DNA of 64,000 nucleotides from Klebsiella indica (GCF_005860775.1 NZ_VCHQ01000015.1:62001-126000), one strand, 5' to 3'. Counted from the first letter of the stretch, positions 29,558 through 43,178 are shown. Notes: generated by a model not told the origin, from the letters alone. Made by a program: numbers and translations.

Positions 29558-29794
29558 TTAACCGGTAATAAAAGATAACCACGCCATAATGGTTACTGCT
29601 GATGTCAGAGTATAGCCTACGCCTTCTCCTGCCATATAACGACGCATGGTCATATTCATATTACCTACCTGAATTTTCTCATATTTCTCTTCGTGCGTGG
29701 CCTTGATGATCGTTCGAAATGCAGCAATTCCATTGGTCAATAAAAGCGAACAGAAGGCAGCAACGGCAAAGGTTAGCATGTTATCCATGGTCAT
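29558..29794 (-). CDS. small membrane protein, function unknown
   Basis: A 78-residue product with two predicted membrane helices (MLTFAVAAFCSLLLTNGIAAF near the N-terminus and GVGYTLTSAVTIMAWLSFI at the C-terminus) joined by a charged loop rich in Lys/Glu. No family is recognised. The start is uncertain: ATG codons at 29794 and 29788 and a TTG at 29803 are all possible, and none has a strong ribosome site. It sits in the low-GC interval between guaA and yfgG, next to a start-less gene fragment. Confidence 0.5.
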   Translation of the reverse strand: MTMDNMLTFAVAAFCSLLLTNGIAAFRTIIKATHEEKYEKIQVGNMNMTMRRYMAGEGVGYTLTSAVTIMAWLSFITG

Positions 29795-29965
29795 CGATTT
29801 CAAAAGGTCTGTCAGTTGAAGTTGAGAGATATTTTATTTCAGATATCGGCAGATTTCAGATTAAAATTAGCTATCAATTCCATCGTTCCAGACTTTAATG
29901 CACACCGTCGGGATAAATGTGACCGTGCCGGAGAAAATAAAAGGCAAGGAATCGTACCACTGTAT

Positions 29966-30217
29966 TCAGTCAAAAAAACGTAATGCCCTCTGTCCGGAGG
30001 CGGCATAGTCAACAATTGCCGCCTGGTGTTCGATAATGCCACCCTCACGGTCGGACACTTTGTCATCCATCATCCAGCCCGATTTTATGGCCCAACTGTC
30101 AGTTTGTAACCGTATCTTCGGAGTACCATTCTGGTTGTACTGTATTGACGGTTTCCAGTCTTCTGCCCGGTATCGCGATGAATCAATGGCATCATTGCCG
30201 CCAGACGTGATGCGGCA
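29966..30217 (-). pseudogene. start-less 83-codon open frame, probable 3' remnant of a larger gene
   Basis: Between an in-frame stop at 30218-30220 and the stop at 29966 the reverse strand is open for 83 codons and has no start codon until Met49. The translation looks protein-like: GGNDAIDSSRYRAEDWKPSI, then TDSWAIKSGWMMDD and REGGIIEHQAAIVDYAASGQ, ending LRFFD. The KSG and GGII pattern recalls the KTG-to-C-terminus region of beta-lactamase-fold serine hydrolases, but that is a weak resemblance. The upstream part of such a gene is missing, because yfgG follows only 17 bases beyond. Most likely a decayed gene tail. Confidence 0.4.
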
Positions 30218-30234
30218 TCAGGACTGCTGCGCGT

Positions 30235-30444
30235 TTATTTTTGCACGGGTGCTTTTGCTGGATCGGAAGGTTCAACGGTGATGGTTGATTGCTGTGATTG
30301 CTTTTTGTCCTGATGATGATACCAGGCACCGATAGAAGAGTAGACAAAGCGTCCAAAGAAGAAGATAAAGCTGATAAGCAGTACGATACGGGTCATGCGA
30401 CGGTTAAATCGATGTCGTTTACGCATACTGGATGCCTGACTCAC
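30235..30444 (-). CDS. yfgG: small inner-membrane protein YfgG
   Basis: A 69-residue homologue of E. coli YfgG (63 residues). The GTG at 30444 gives VSQASSMRKRHRF, aligning with the E. coli start MSQATSMRKRHRF, and follows AAGGAACC. The longer upstream frame has no such support. A basic N-terminus precedes one membrane helix (TRIVLLISFIFFFGRFVYSS) and a polar Gln/Ser-rich tail. It is divergent from yfgF, with a perfect FNR box between the two. Confidence 0.88.
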   Translation of the reverse strand: MSQASSMRKRHRFNRRMTRIVLLISFIFFFGRFVYSSIGAWYHHQDKKQSQQSTITVEPSDPAKAPVQK

Positions 30445-30653
30445 AAAAGGTTCCTTCAAGTATACCCGGCGAATGGGCGATGTGCGTATTAAGGCACAGG
30501 AAAGCGGAAGGGTCAATTGATGAGAAGGCAAAAATCCGCTGTTCAATATATTACCAAATGTTATATAAGAGAATTGTTGTATTGACATATTTTCTGCTTA
30601 TAGCGAGCAGATGCTAAAAAACAGGGCGTTATCAATATAGGCCAGGCGATTTA

Positions 30654-30667
30654 TTGATTTATATCAA
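30654..30667. promoter_or_regulatory. FNR box in the yfgG-yfgF divergent region
   Basis: TTGATTTATATCAA is a perfect FNR consensus palindrome, 132 bases before yfgF and 210 before yfgG. E. coli YfgF is described as an anaerobic c-di-GMP phosphodiesterase, so FNR control of yfgF fits. Confidence 0.7.
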
Positions 30668-30798
30668 TCGTCTGTCGTCGTTGATAACTAAAATCACCAG
30701 CCAGTTCCGCGTTGTTAACCCTGGTATGATTATGATGGCTGGTTAGATGCCCACCCGACTATTTTGAGGTGGGATTTAGGGATATCCGTATAACATCA

Positions 30799-33060
30799 AT
30801 GAAGATAATTAAACTTTACAGGCAATATCGTGATAAATGGTGGGCGCTGCCGTTCGTCTTACCCGTTGTTCTGCTCCCCATGTCAAGATGGGCCAATACC
30901 ACCGTATTGCTGGAGGGGAGAGACGTCTATCTTTACTATTTACCCTTGGCAATGGTACTCAGCCTGATGATGTTTTTTGGCTGGGCTTCGTTGCCAGGCA
31001 TTATTCTCGGTTTGTTACTTTCCATTACGCACGGTATGACGCTGGAAAATTCCATTTGCGTCATTTTCCATTTTCTTATTCCGGCAGTTTTATGCCGGGG
31101 CGGATACCATATTTTTGTGCCGCGCAGGCAGCAAATTTCACTTTGTCACCCAAGAGCAATGCCTCAGCGGCTTTTCTGGCAGGTGTTTATGCCATCTGGT
31201 ATCTTTCTTATTCTCTGGCAACTCGCTGAGTGTCTTGGTATTCAGCCGCAGGCGATGCACCTGATGGAGATAAACCCTTTAAGTTTGCATTCGCTCATCA
31301 CGTTTCAGGCTTTGATGGTGGGGTGTTTAACCGGGGGAATATTGTGTTATTTTTTAATTCGTATCATCCGGCATCCACCGTATATCCGCGGGGTTATTTC
31401 TCAAATCAGGCTGCAAAGTGATCCGAAAGTAACGTTCCCGGAGATCTTTTTATGGGCTGCGGCGCTATGCATGTTATTCATTCTACTATTAATGCCGTTA
31501 AGTCGTGCGAGTACTATTCTTAATACATATTATACGTTGTCATGGCTTATGCTGGTCATGCTATGGGGGGCAATACGCTTCGGCTGTTACGTTATTTCGT
31601 TAATTTGGTTGCCCGTTCTCATTGTTCTTATTCACTTTCATTATCAATACCTGCCGTTATCTCTGACTTATAATAACCAATTGGCTATAACTTCTTCCAG
31701 CTATCTGGTGTTCTCTTTTATTATTATTTATATGTCGATGCTGGCGACGCGACAACGAACGATTTGCTCGCACAGGCGGCGGATGGCTTTACTGGATCGG
31801 ACGATTAACTTGCCTAATTTGCGCGCATTGAGCCGCGAACTCAATTACACACCCCGGTCGGTACTGTGCCTTTTACGTATTCCGGGGCTGGAAATACTGG
31901 GGCATCACTACGGCATTCTGCTGCCCGTTCAGTACAAACAGCAACTGGCCGGGGTGCTCAGCAAGTTATTACAGCCGGGGGAAGATATCTATCAAATGAC
32001 CGGGCATGGGCTGGCGATCCGCCTCAACAGCGAAGGTCATCATCAACGAATCCCCTTGTTATATGAGCGGATTCAAACGTTTCGCTTTGTCTGGAATGAT
32101 ATGCCATTACAACCACCAGTGGGAGTGAGCTATTGTAGCGTCAACTCTCCGGTGAGCCGTCTGCATTTGCTGCTTGGTGAACTCAACAGCGTGACCGATC
32201 TCTCGCTGGCTACCGGGGAGCCGGAAAATTTACAGCGCAGTGGCGCGATCAATTTGCAGCAGCAGCTAAAAAATAAAATCACAATGATGAATCAACTGAT
32301 GAAAGCGCTGGAACAGGATCGATTTCTGCTGATGGCCCAGCCGATAGTTGGTATCCGCGGCGACAGTTATCATGAAGTCCTGCTCAGGGTGCGGAATGAC
32401 AATGATGAGATCATTATGCCGGAGACTTTTTTGCCGGTAGCAGAGGAATTGGGTCTCTCAGCGCGTATTGATAGCTGGGTTCTGGAGCGTACTCTGGCAT
32501 TTATGGACAGGCAGCGTAATACTCTGCCGGGAATACGCCTGATCATGAATGTTTCGCCTTTTTCCGTGAACAATAGCCACTTTCATCGGCAGGTGAAAAT
32601 GCTGCTGATCCGCTACGATATTGAGCCCTGGCAGCTTATTTTTGCACTGACTGAAAACCATTTTCGGGGCAGCCCGGAACGGGCGCGGAATACGCAGGCG
32701 TACTTGCAGGAGATGGGCTGTCGCGTAGTGATGGATGAGTTTGGCCACGGTTATTCCAGCGACGCGCAACTGAAAATGATCAATGCGGATCTGGTGAAAA
32801 TTGACGGTGGTTTTATTCGTAATCTACTGAGCAGTAGTCTTATCTATCAGACCGTCGCATCCATTTGCCTTGTTGCGCGAATGCACAATATGCAGGTGGT
32901 GGCCGATTATGTCGACACGCCAGAAATTCGTCAGGCGGTAATTTCGCTGGGGATTGACTATATGCAGGGTGATGATATTGGCAAGCCTGTCCCGCTTGAG
33001 AAGCTGGTGATGCCCGCTGATAGCGATGGGCCGGGGGGCGGCCCATCGGGGATGACTTAA
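30799..33060 (+). CDS. yfgF: membrane-bound degenerate GGDEF/EAL protein (c-di-GMP family)
   Basis: Homologue of the E. coli c-di-GMP phosphodiesterase YfgF; 753 residues. The ATG at 30799 aligns residue for residue with the E. coli start up to RDKWW. The N-terminal half is a MASE-type sensor with 8-10 membrane helices to about residue 315. The GGDEF domain is degenerate: [10 protein letters not shown] replaces the signature. The EAL domain begins with [10 protein letters not shown] and has E526 (EVLLR), N584 (MNVSP) and K667 (VKIDG). Several catalytic positions are changed: the metal-binding Glu of the FEVTE motif is Ala616, DDFG is D646-E647, the AE of AEYVE is AD (D703), and QGY is QGD (725). 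The frame is intact, so this reads as a reduced or non-catalytic effector. It overlaps ppx by four bases at the stop codons. Confidence 0.9.
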   Translation: MKIIKLYRQYRDKWWALPFVLPVVLLPMSRWANTTVLLEGRDVYLYYLPLAMVLSLMMFFGWASLPGIILGLLLSITHGMTLENSICVIFHFLIPAVLCRGGYHIFVPRRQQISLCHPRAMPQRLFWQVFMPSGIFLILWQLAECLGIQPQAMHLMEINPLSLHSLITFQALMVGCLTGGILCYFLIRIIRHPPYIRGVISQIRLQSDPKVTFPEIFLWAAALCMLFILLLMPLSRASTILNTYYTLSWLMLVMLWGAIRFGCYVISLIWLPVLIVLIHFHYQYLPLSLTYNNQLAITSSSYLVFSFIIIYMSMLATRQRTICSHRRRMALLDRTINLPNLRALSRELNYTPRSVLCLLRIPGLEILGHHYGILLPVQYKQQLAGVLSKLLQPGEDIYQMTGHGLAIRLNSEGHHQRIPLLYERIQTFRFVWNDMPLQPPVGVSYCSVNSPVSRLHLLLGELNSVTDLSLATGEPENLQRSGAINLQQQLKNKITMMNQLMKALEQDRFLLMAQPIVGIRGDSYHEVLLRVRNDNDEIIMPETFLPVAEELGLSARIDSWVLERTLAFMDRQRNTLPGIRLIMNVSPFSVNNSHFHRQVKMLLIRYDIEPWQLIFALTENHFRGSPERARNTQAYLQEMGCRVVMDEFGHGYSSDAQLKMINADLVKIDGGFIRNLLSSSLIYQTVASICLVARMHNMQVVADYVDTPEIRQAVISLGIDYMQGDDIGKPVPLEKLVMPADSDGPGGGPSGMT

Positions 33061-34595
33061 CCCTCGGCGTCAGGTTTTTCTTCGCTGATCTTCAGCAACC
33101 AGTCCGGAACGCCTTGCCAGTATTCCTGCTCTTTCTCCAGATCGAGCAGTACCAGCGCATTCTGGCTGAACCAGTCATGGGGGAACACCAGCGTCCAGTG
33201 GTTGGCTTCGGTCTTCAGCGTGAGGGTCGGCGGCGTTGTCGTCGCCTGACGCTGGTTATTCAGCAGGACGCCAAGGCGCAGAAGCTGAATCAAAGGCAAA
33301 AACTGCTTTTTCTTAAACAGCGTAAAACGCGGCAAATCATCCAGCTTAATGGCTTTCCGATGGTAGCGGACCAGCGTCGCCATCAGCATTTGCTGTTCCT
33401 GATTAAAGCCCGGCAGATCACTGTTTTGCAGGATATAAGCCGAGTGGCGATGCATTCCGCTGTGATTAATATTTAAGCCGACTTCATGTAGCATGGTTGC
33501 CCATTTCAGCAGCGCCTCCAGATGCGGATTAGCCAGCTTAGGATTTTGCTCCTGCCACTGCTCAAACATATGGGTGGTTGTCTCCAGTACCCGCCGCGCC
33601 TGCTCACGATCGATATTGTACTGGTTGGCCAGACTTTGTGCGGTGCGGCTACGAATGTCCTGATGACGGAACCGGCCCTCCATCTCGTACAGCACGCCTT
33701 CGCGCAGCGCGCCATCGGACAAACGCAGCTCTTTAATCGCCAGCGCGTCGAATACGCCGCAGAGAATTGCCAGGCCGGGAGCAAACACGGCCTTACGATC
33801 TTCCGATAAGCCCGGCAGGTTCAGCGAGTCGTAATTTTTGTATTTCAATAGCTCATCAACCAGCATTTCGAGGCGTTCCGGGGTAATAACGCCATCTTTC
33901 TCGCCCATCGCCACCAGCACTTCATGCGCGGCTTTGATGGTGCCGGATGCGCCGAGGGCGACGTTCCAGCCCTGAATACGGAACTGCCAGGCCAGCGTTT
34001 CCAGCTTTTGCACGGCTGACAGGCGTGCGCGCTGGAAATTTGCTTTACTGATAACGCCGCCAGGAAAATAAACCTGGGAGAAGCTCACGCAGCCCATCCG
34101 GCGGCTTTCCACCAGACGGGGTTCAAAATCTTCGCCGATGACCAGCTCGGTAGAACCGCCGCCGATATCAATAACCAGCTTACGGCCTCGCTCCGGTTGC
34201 GTATGCTCCACGCCCATAAAAATCAGACGCGCTTCTTCGTTGCCGGGGATAATTTCAATCGGATAGGGGATGACCTGCTCGGCGCGCTTGAGAAATTCCG
34301 CCGCGTTGGTTGCCTGGCGTAGCGTATGAGTGCCGACAATGCAGACGCTTGAGGGATCGAACCCCTGCAAGCGCTCGGCAAACAGCGACAGACAGTTCAG
34401 CCCGCGTTTGATGGCCTCTTCGCTGAGGAGAGAATTTTCATCCAGACCGTCAGCCAGGTGTACACGCTGCTTCAGACGACCGATGATCTGCATTGCTCCG
34501 TCGACGACACGGGCGATCACCATATGAAAACTGTTCGAACCGAGGTCGACCGCAGCAAACTCTTGTGGCCGGGGGGCATTTTCGTTTATTGGCAT
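33057..34595 (-). CDS. ppx: exopolyphosphatase / pppGpp phosphatase
   Basis: Degrades inorganic polyphosphate processively from the ends. The 512-residue product has the ASKHA-fold phosphate loops: [14 protein letters not shown] near residue 18 and the [13 protein letters not shown] loop near 142. A C-terminal HD-like helical domain follows, with TMLHEVG...HRHSAYIL. It follows ppk by three bases on the same strand (ppk-ppx operon). Its stop overlaps the convergent yfgF stop in the sequence TTAA, so each strand uses the same bases. Confidence 0.97.
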   Translation of the reverse strand: MPINENAPRPQEFAAVDLGSNSFHMVIARVVDGAMQIIGRLKQRVHLADGLDENSLLSEEAIKRGLNCLSLFAERLQGFDPSSVCIVGTHTLRQATNAAEFLKRAEQVIPYPIEIIPGNEEARLIFMGVEHTQPERGRKLVIDIGGGSTELVIGEDFEPRLVESRRMGCVSFSQVYFPGGVISKANFQRARLSAVQKLETLAWQFRIQGWNVALGASGTIKAAHEVLVAMGEKDGVITPERLEMLVDELLKYKNYDSLNLPGLSEDRKAVFAPGLAILCGVFDALAIKELRLSDGALREGVLYEMEGRFRHQDIRSRTAQSLANQYNIDREQARRVLETTTHMFEQWQEQNPKLANPHLEALLKWATMLHEVGLNINHSGMHRHSAYILQNSDLPGFNQEQQMLMATLVRYHRKAIKLDDLPRFTLFKKKQFLPLIQLLRLGVLLNNQRQATTTPPTLTLKTEANHWTLVFPHDWFSQNALVLLDLEKEQEYWQGVPDWLLKISEEKPDAEG

Positions 34596-34598
34596 AGG

Positions 34599-36659
34599 TT
34601 AATCGGGCTGTTCAAGTGATTTGAGGTAGTCGTATATCGCCATCTGTGCGCGAACTTTACGGCGGTTGCCGCGCGGCACGTAGCGATTACTCAGTTCTTT
34701 ATCAAGATAGCGCGCTTTTACCGTATCGCTGAACAGAATATCTAAAATATCCAGCACGCGCTGTTTGAGTCGGGGATCCAGCAGCGGCGTGGCGACTTCG
34801 ATACGATAGTCGATATTGCGCGTCATCCAGTCCGCGGACGATAACCAGACCTGCTTATCGCCGCCGTTTTCGAAGCTATAGATCCGGTCATGCTCAAGGA
34901 AGCGGTCAACGATGCTGATCACGCGAATATTGTCACTGATGCCTTCCAGACCGGGGATCAGCGAGCACATGCCGCGAATCAACAGGTTCACCGGGACGCC
35001 GGAACTTGAGGCCGCGTACAGACGATCCACCAGCCCCTTATCAACCAGGTTGTTCAGCTTCAGCGTAATGCCTGATGGCCGGCTATTCTGCGCGTTAGCA
35101 ATTTCACGGTCGATCATTTCATACAGCAGTCGGCGCGAGTTTTGCGGTGATACCAGCAAATAGTCGAAGCTTACCGGGCGATAGGGGTTTTCGATAAAGT
35201 TAAACACCCGACGAACTTCATTGGTGATCCGCGCATCGGCGGTGAGCAATGAATAGTCGGTGTAGAGACGGGCGGTTTTTTCGTTGAAGTTGCCGGTACC
35301 GATATGCGCATAACGGACGACTTCATCCCCTTCTTTACGGGAAACGAGAAACAGCTTGGCGTGGATCTTCAACCCTGGCGCGGAGAAGATAACGTGCACG
35401 CCGGCTTCGGTCAGACGTTTGGCCCAGTGAATGTTGGCTTCTTCATCAAAACGCGCCTGCAGTTCCACAACTACGGTTACTTTTTTACCGTTGTGGGCGG
35501 CGTGGATCATCGAATCAATAATTCGCGAATCTTTAGCGACACGATAGATGTTGATTTTGATAGCCAGCACGCTCGGGTCGAAAGAGGCCTGACGCAGCAG
35601 TTCCAGCACGTGCTCGAAGGTGTGGTACGGATAGTAGAGCAGCACATCGCGTTCGCGAATCGCATCAAATCCGTTGCGGAACTTATCGAACCACAGATGG
35701 CGCAGGCGCGGCATCGGCTTGTTAACCAGGTTGGCTTTGCCAACATTCGGGAAACTAATAAAATCTTTAAAGTTGTGGTAGCGTCCGCCCGGCAGCATCG
35801 AGTCGTAGTTGGAGATAGAGAGCTTATCGCGCAGCATTTCGACCATCGCGTCAGGCATATCGCGCTGATAGACGAAGCGCACCGGTTCGGCGGTCAGACG
35901 CTGTTTCAGACTGGAGGACATCAGCTCCATCAGGCTCGATTCCATCTCGTGCACCAGGTCGTATTCGGCATCACGCGTCATTTTCATTGAGTAGGCGTTG
36001 AGCGTGTCGTAATCAAAGAAGCCCTTAAAGATATCATCGAGGCAATAGCGCAGAATATTATCTAATAGAATCATTGGCTTACGGCGACGTGGCGCTTCCG
36101 GCGGAAGGTTCACAAAACGGGGAACCTTGTCTGACGGAATCTCCAGCAGCGCGTAATTGATCGTTTCTCCGCGGATGATCTCAACGGCCAGATAGGTATA
36201 ATCATCCTTCAGAAACTGTACCAGATCCGTTTCGTGGTTGATCAGGATTGGCGAGATATGCTGGCGAAGGTAGACCTTGAAGTAGTTACGCAGCCATGAC
36301 TGCTGATTAACCGAAAGCTGACGCTCGTTAATCAGGAAAATCTGGTTACGCGCCATTTCCAGTAACAGCTCGTTATATAAACTGTCAAACTCCTGATCGG
36401 CCTTCAATACGCGCGTCTGAATTTTACCCAGCAGGTGGCGAGAGTGGGCGGTAATACCTTGTTCTTCACTAATGATGATGCGCCGCTTCAGCTCGGCAAA
36501 ACGGACTTTATAAAATTCATCGAGATTGTTGGAGTAAATGCCTAAAAAGCGCATGCGCTCGATCAGCGGATTGCTTTTGTCCGCCGCTTCCTGAAGTACA
36601 CGCTCGTTAAAGGACAACCAGCTGAGTTCTTTTTCGATGTATAGCTTTTCCTGGCCCAT
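34599..36659 (-). CDS. ppk: polyphosphate kinase
   Basis: Membrane-associated kinase that polymerises the terminal phosphate of ATP into polyphosphate. The 686 residues (E. coli 688) start [22 protein letters not shown]. Phospholipase-D-like catalytic segments contain the autophosphorylated His in KIHAKLFLV (about residue 434) and the second His near 590 in [12 protein letters not shown]. ppx follows three bases downstream. A Pho box lies about 72-91 bases upstream of the start, predicting induction under phosphate limitation. Confidence 0.98.
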   Translation of the reverse strand: MGQEKLYIEKELSWLSFNERVLQEAADKSNPLIERMRFLGIYSNNLDEFYKVRFAELKRRIIISEEQGITAHSRHLLGKIQTRVLKADQEFDSLYNELLLEMARNQIFLINERQLSVNQQSWLRNYFKVYLRQHISPILINHETDLVQFLKDDYTYLAVEIIRGETINYALLEIPSDKVPRFVNLPPEAPRRRKPMILLDNILRYCLDDIFKGFFDYDTLNAYSMKMTRDAEYDLVHEMESSLMELMSSSLKQRLTAEPVRFVYQRDMPDAMVEMLRDKLSISNYDSMLPGGRYHNFKDFISFPNVGKANLVNKPMPRLRHLWFDKFRNGFDAIRERDVLLYYPYHTFEHVLELLRQASFDPSVLAIKINIYRVAKDSRIIDSMIHAAHNGKKVTVVVELQARFDEEANIHWAKRLTEAGVHVIFSAPGLKIHAKLFLVSRKEGDEVVRYAHIGTGNFNEKTARLYTDYSLLTADARITNEVRRVFNFIENPYRPVSFDYLLVSPQNSRRLLYEMIDREIANAQNSRPSGITLKLNNLVDKGLVDRLYAASSSGVPVNLLIRGMCSLIPGLEGISDNIRVISIVDRFLEHDRIYSFENGGDKQVWLSSADWMTRNIDYRIEVATPLLDPRLKQRVLDILDILFSDTVKARYLDKELSNRYVPRGNRRKVRAQMAIYDYLKSLEQPD

Positions 36660-36730
36660 TACAACTCACACTCCGTTTAACTCACAGGACGTAGACTATT
36701 ATGACGAAATTTTCCGCATAGCGATCCACT

Positions 36731-36750
36731 GTGTCACAATAATATGACAG
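36731..36750 (-). promoter_or_regulatory. Pho box upstream of ppk
   Basis: On the reverse strand CTGTCATATTATTGTGACAC gives two PhoB half-sites (CTGTCAT and TTGTGAC) 11 bases apart, as in the PhoB consensus. A TAATAG-like -10 region follows toward ppk. Confidence 0.65.
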
Positions 36751-36800
36751 TAAGAAGAACAATACTCTTCAATATGATTGATTGTTAAGCGATTTTAATC

Positions 36801-36833
36801 AAAAAAAAGCCCCGCGTGGATAAAGCGCAGGGC
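36801..36833 (-). terminator. Rho-independent terminator of purMN
   Basis: Reading leftward, CCCTGCG...CGCGGGG forms a stem directly followed by eight T, starting seven bases after the purN stop. Confidence 0.85.
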
Positions 36834-36839
36834 GGTGGG

Positions 36840-38722
<1,883 letters not shown>

Positions 38723-38868
38723 GTTTTTGTCGCATGCCGTATGACGCAGATAAACCGCGAATGCGATATCAGCGATACGGCGTTAAAAATGGCGTAATGA
38801 GGCGCTCAGGCGGATGTCAGTTACCCTTTTAATCAGCAGCAGAGGCGCATAGCGGCCGCTGCGCATAG

Positions 38869-40308
<1,440 letters not shown>

Positions 40309-41170
40309 ATCGTCGCAAAGCCTTATACGGCCCCGCTTTTGGCGCAATGCTGGTCAGTTAAGGGCTGTCAGTTGTATTTATGGCTGGCTGAGCGGTTCTG
40401 TCATCAATCGGTGGTTCTGGCGAACATGACGCATTTTTCATTTTCACCCATTTTGGCTTAGTGGCCTGTTCCGTTCACGATAAATTCGCGGATATTCGTT
40501 ATATCCACAGCGTGTGAACGGGCAGGGGGACGTTTCGCCCGTCCCCCTGCACCCCCGGCATGGCGCTGAAAACCTGCCGCTGCGCGGTTCGCTCCACTCC
40601 GGCTTCATCTGGCGGACCGGGCGGGACTCGACGCTACTCGTCCCATCCCCGGGACTCGCCCTTCCAGGGCCAGCGCAAGCGCTGTTCAAAATTGCTCCCG
40701 GCAATTTTGTCCTGTCTCGACCCGCCCTCTGGCCACCGTCCTGGCGGCCAGTCATGGATGCGCGCCTGCGTTCTCGCGAGGCTTTCCTTGATGCGCCCAA
40801 CCCCCATGCGGTGAGTCCGTTATTCGTCAGGGGCTTTTCAGAGGCTGAAAATCATAAAAAAAGTTATATCCTTTATATTTCATTCAGCCCGTATCAGCTC
40901 AGTAATTGAATCAATCGAATCAGATTTTCGTTTAAACCACCGATAATGCGATTGCCACAGGCAAATAAAACAAAAGGCAACACCAATGGTTTGCTTAAGT
41001 GAACGGCATTGCCGCTTTTGGCGGGGCTTTTTTTATTTCGTTTATACTGCCTCAGGCAGCGTAAAGCATTTTGCTTGATCGGGGTCAAACATATCGGCTA
41101 TGGCGCAAAAGGGAAAAAGCGGTATAATCCCGCGATTTTTTTTGTGGTTGCCCTTCAGAGGAGAAAGAGA
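40309..41170. other. 860-base gene-free interval between GH1 gene and upp
   Basis: The first 160 bases hold nothing recognisable. A GC-rich strongly structured element follows at about 40471-40830, then AT-rich DNA, a small hairpin near 41010-41037 (CCGC/GCGG followed by a T-run) and the upp promoter with TATAAT at 41123-41128. Open frames on both strands inside the GC-rich part have no ribosome sites or recognisable domains. Confidence 0.6.
40471..40830. repeat. GC-rich multi-hairpin intergenic element, candidate repeat or structured RNA
   Basis: Successive perfect stems occur: CCGTTCAC (40471-40478) with GTGAACGG (40514-40521), enclosing GGATAT/ATATCC (40490-40506); CAGGGGGACG (40523-40532) with CGTCCCCCTG (40540-40549); CAAAATTGC (40687-40695) with GCAATTTTG (40701-40709); TGGCCACC (40730-40737) with GGCGGCCA (40743-40750, one mismatch). 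Base composition jumps sharply against both flanks. I recall similar blocks between genes of other enterobacteria, often mis-annotated as short proteins, but cannot name the family. Confidence 0.5.
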
Positions 41171-41797
41171 ATGAAGATTGTGGAAGTGAAACACCCACTC
41201 GTCAAACACAAGCTGGGGCTGATGCGTGAGCACGACATCAGCACCAAACGCTTCCGTGAACTCGCCTCAGAAGTGGGCAGCTTACTGACTTATGAAGCGA
41301 CCGCCGATCTGGAGACGGAAAAAGTCACCATTGAAGGCTGGAACGGCCCGGTAGACATTGAGCAGATCAAAGGCAAAAAAATTACTGTGGTGCCGATTCT
41401 GCGCGCAGGTCTGGGCATGATGGACGGCGTGCTTGAACACGTCCCAAGCGCGCGCATCAGCGTCGTGGGTATCTACCGTAATGAAGAAACCCTTGAGCCG
41501 GTGCCCTATTTCCAGAAGCTGGTGTCCAATATCGACGAACGCATGGCGCTGGTGGTTGACCCTATGCTGGCAACCGGCGGCTCAATGATCGCCACCATTG
41601 ACCTGCTGAAGAAAGCAGGCTGTAACAGCATTAAGGTGCTGGTTCTGGTGGCTGCACCGGAAGGCATTGCCGCGCTGGAGAAAGCTCATCCGGATGTGGA
41701 ACTCTACACCGCGTCGATTGATCAGGGCCTGAACGAGCACGGATACATTATTCCGGGGCTCGGCGATGCCGGTGATAAGATCTTTGGTACCAAGTAA
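41171..41797 (+). CDS. upp: uracil phosphoribosyltransferase
   Basis: Pyrimidine salvage: uracil plus PRPP gives UMP. The ATG at 41171 has an AGAGGAG site ten bases upstream and gives the 208-residue E. coli length ([20 protein letters not shown]). The PRPP loop DPMLATGGS (about 131-139) and the uracil-binding [12 protein letters not shown] near the C-terminus are intact. A terminator separates it from uraA, so upp can be expressed alone or with uraA. Confidence 0.98.
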   Translation: MKIVEVKHPLVKHKLGLMREHDISTKRFRELASEVGSLLTYEATADLETEKVTIEGWNGPVDIEQIKGKKITVVPILRAGLGMMDGVLEHVPSARISVVGIYRNEETLEPVPYFQKLVSNIDERMALVVDPMLATGGSMIATIDLLKKAGCNSIKVLVLVAAPEGIAALEKAHPDVELYTASIDQGLNEHGYIIPGLGDAGDKIFGTK

Positions 41798-41806
41798 ATG
41801 ATGAAG

Positions 41807-41841
41807 TAAAAAAAGCCGACTTTGATAGTCGGCTTTTTTTT
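41807..41841 (+). terminator. Rho-independent terminator between upp and uraA
   Basis: AAAAAAAGCCGAC pairs with GTCGGCTTTTTTT around a 7-base loop; the A- and T-tracts make it usable from both directions. Confidence 0.88.
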
Positions 41842-41888
41842 GAATAAAACACACAGCAACTAACAAACGACTCTCAGAGGAAAATGCT

Positions 41889-43178
41889 ATGACGCGCCGT
41901 GCTATCGGGGTGAGTGAAAGACCACCACTTTTACAGACAATCCCGCTTAGTTTGCAACATCTGTTCGCCATGTTTGGCGCAACGGTACTGGTGCCCGTTC
42001 TGTTTCATATAAATCCGGCCACGGTACTGCTGTTTAACGGCATTGGTACACTGTTATACCTTTTCATCTGCAAAGGTAAAATCCCGGCTTATCTTGGATC
42101 GAGCTTTGCGTTTATTTCTCCGGTTCTGCTTCTGCTGCCGCTGGGCTACGAAGTCGCTCTCGGCGGCTTTATCATGTGCGGCGTACTGTTTTGTATTGTC
42201 TCCTTTGTGGTGAAAAAAGCCGGTACCGGCTGGCTGGACGTGATGTTTCCTCCGGCGGCGATGGGGGCAATTGTCGCGGTTATCGGCCTGGAACTGGCGG
42301 GCGTCGCGGCAAATATGGCCGGTCTGTTGCCTGCCGAAGGGCAATCGCCGGATAGCAAGACCATCATTATTTCACTGGTGACGCTGGCCGTGACGGTCTT
42401 CGGTTCGGTGCTGTTCCGTGGCTTTCTGGCGATTATCCCGATTTTAATCGGCGTACTGGTCGGCTACGCGCTCTCTTTTGTCATGGGGGTAGTCGATACC
42501 ACGCCTATCGCTGAGGCGCACTGGTTTGCGCTACCGACCTTCTACACGCCACGTTTTGAATGGTTTGCGATTTTCACCATTTTACCTGCCGCGCTGGTGG
42601 TGATCGCCGAGCACGTTGGCCACCTGGTGGTGACGGCCAATATCGTCAAAAAAGATCTTATCCGCGATCCGGGTTTACATCGCTCGATGTTTGCCAACGG
42701 TCTGTCTACGGTGATCTCCGGCTTCTTTGGTTCAACGCCGAATACTACATACGGCGAGAATATCGGCGTCATGGCGATTACCCGTGTATACAGCACCTGG
42801 GTTATCGGTGGGGCGGCGATCATCGCCATTTTGCTCTCCTGCGTCGGGAAACTGGCCGCAGCGATCCAGATTATTCCGCTACCGGTCATGGGCGGCGTCT
42901 CCCTGCTGCTGTATGGTGTGATTGGCGCATCAGGTATTCGCGTGCTGATTGAATCCAAAGTGGATTACAATAAGGCGCAGAATCTGATCCTCACCTCCGT
43001 TATCCTGATTATCGGTGTCAGTGGCGCGAAAGTGCATATTGGCGCCGCCGAACTGAAAGGTATGGCACTGGCGACCATTGTCGGTATCTGTCTGAGCCTG
43101 ATCTTCAGGCTGATCGGCGTTTTGCGCCCGGAAGAGGTTGTCCTCGATGCCGCGGACAGTGAAGACGCAAAACCGTGA
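41889..43178 (+). CDS. uraA: uracil permease (uracil:H+ symporter)
   Basis: A 429-residue inner-membrane symporter of the NCS2 family, equal to E. coli in length. Fourteen membrane segments are expected and the hydrophobic pattern agrees. The substrate Glu in VVIAEHVGHLVVT (about residue 241) and the later FGSTPNTTYGENIG signature (about 290) are intact. It pairs with upp for uptake and salvage. An in-frame ATG one residue upstream of the alignment start leaves the exact start slightly open; AGAGGAAAATGCT supports the first. Confidence 0.97.
   Translation: MTRRAIGVSERPPLLQTIPLSLQHLFAMFGATVLVPVLFHINPATVLLFNGIGTLLYLFICKGKIPAYLGSSFAFISPVLLLLPLGYEVALGGFIMCGVLFCIVSFVVKKAGTGWLDVMFPPAAMGAIVAVIGLELAGVAANMAGLLPAEGQSPDSKTIIISLVTLAVTVFGSVLFRGFLAIIPILIGVLVGYALSFVMGVVDTTPIAEAHWFALPTFYTPRFEWFAIFTILPAALVVIAEHVGHLVVTANIVKKDLIRDPGLHRSMFANGLSTVISGFFGSTPNTTYGENIGVMAITRVYSTWVIGGAAIIAILLSCVGKLAAAIQIIPLPVMGGVSLLLYGVIGASGIRVLIESKVDYNKAQNLILTSVILIIGVSGAKVHIGAAELKGMALATIVGICLSLIFRLIGVLRPEEVVLDAADSEDAKP

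Noticed and set aside
40444-40909. Open frames of 118 and 131 codons on opposite strands in the GC-rich element
   Set aside because: Compositions dominated by Arg, Pro, Gly and Ser, no start signals, and both strands open through the same hairpins, so they look like artefacts of a structured element.
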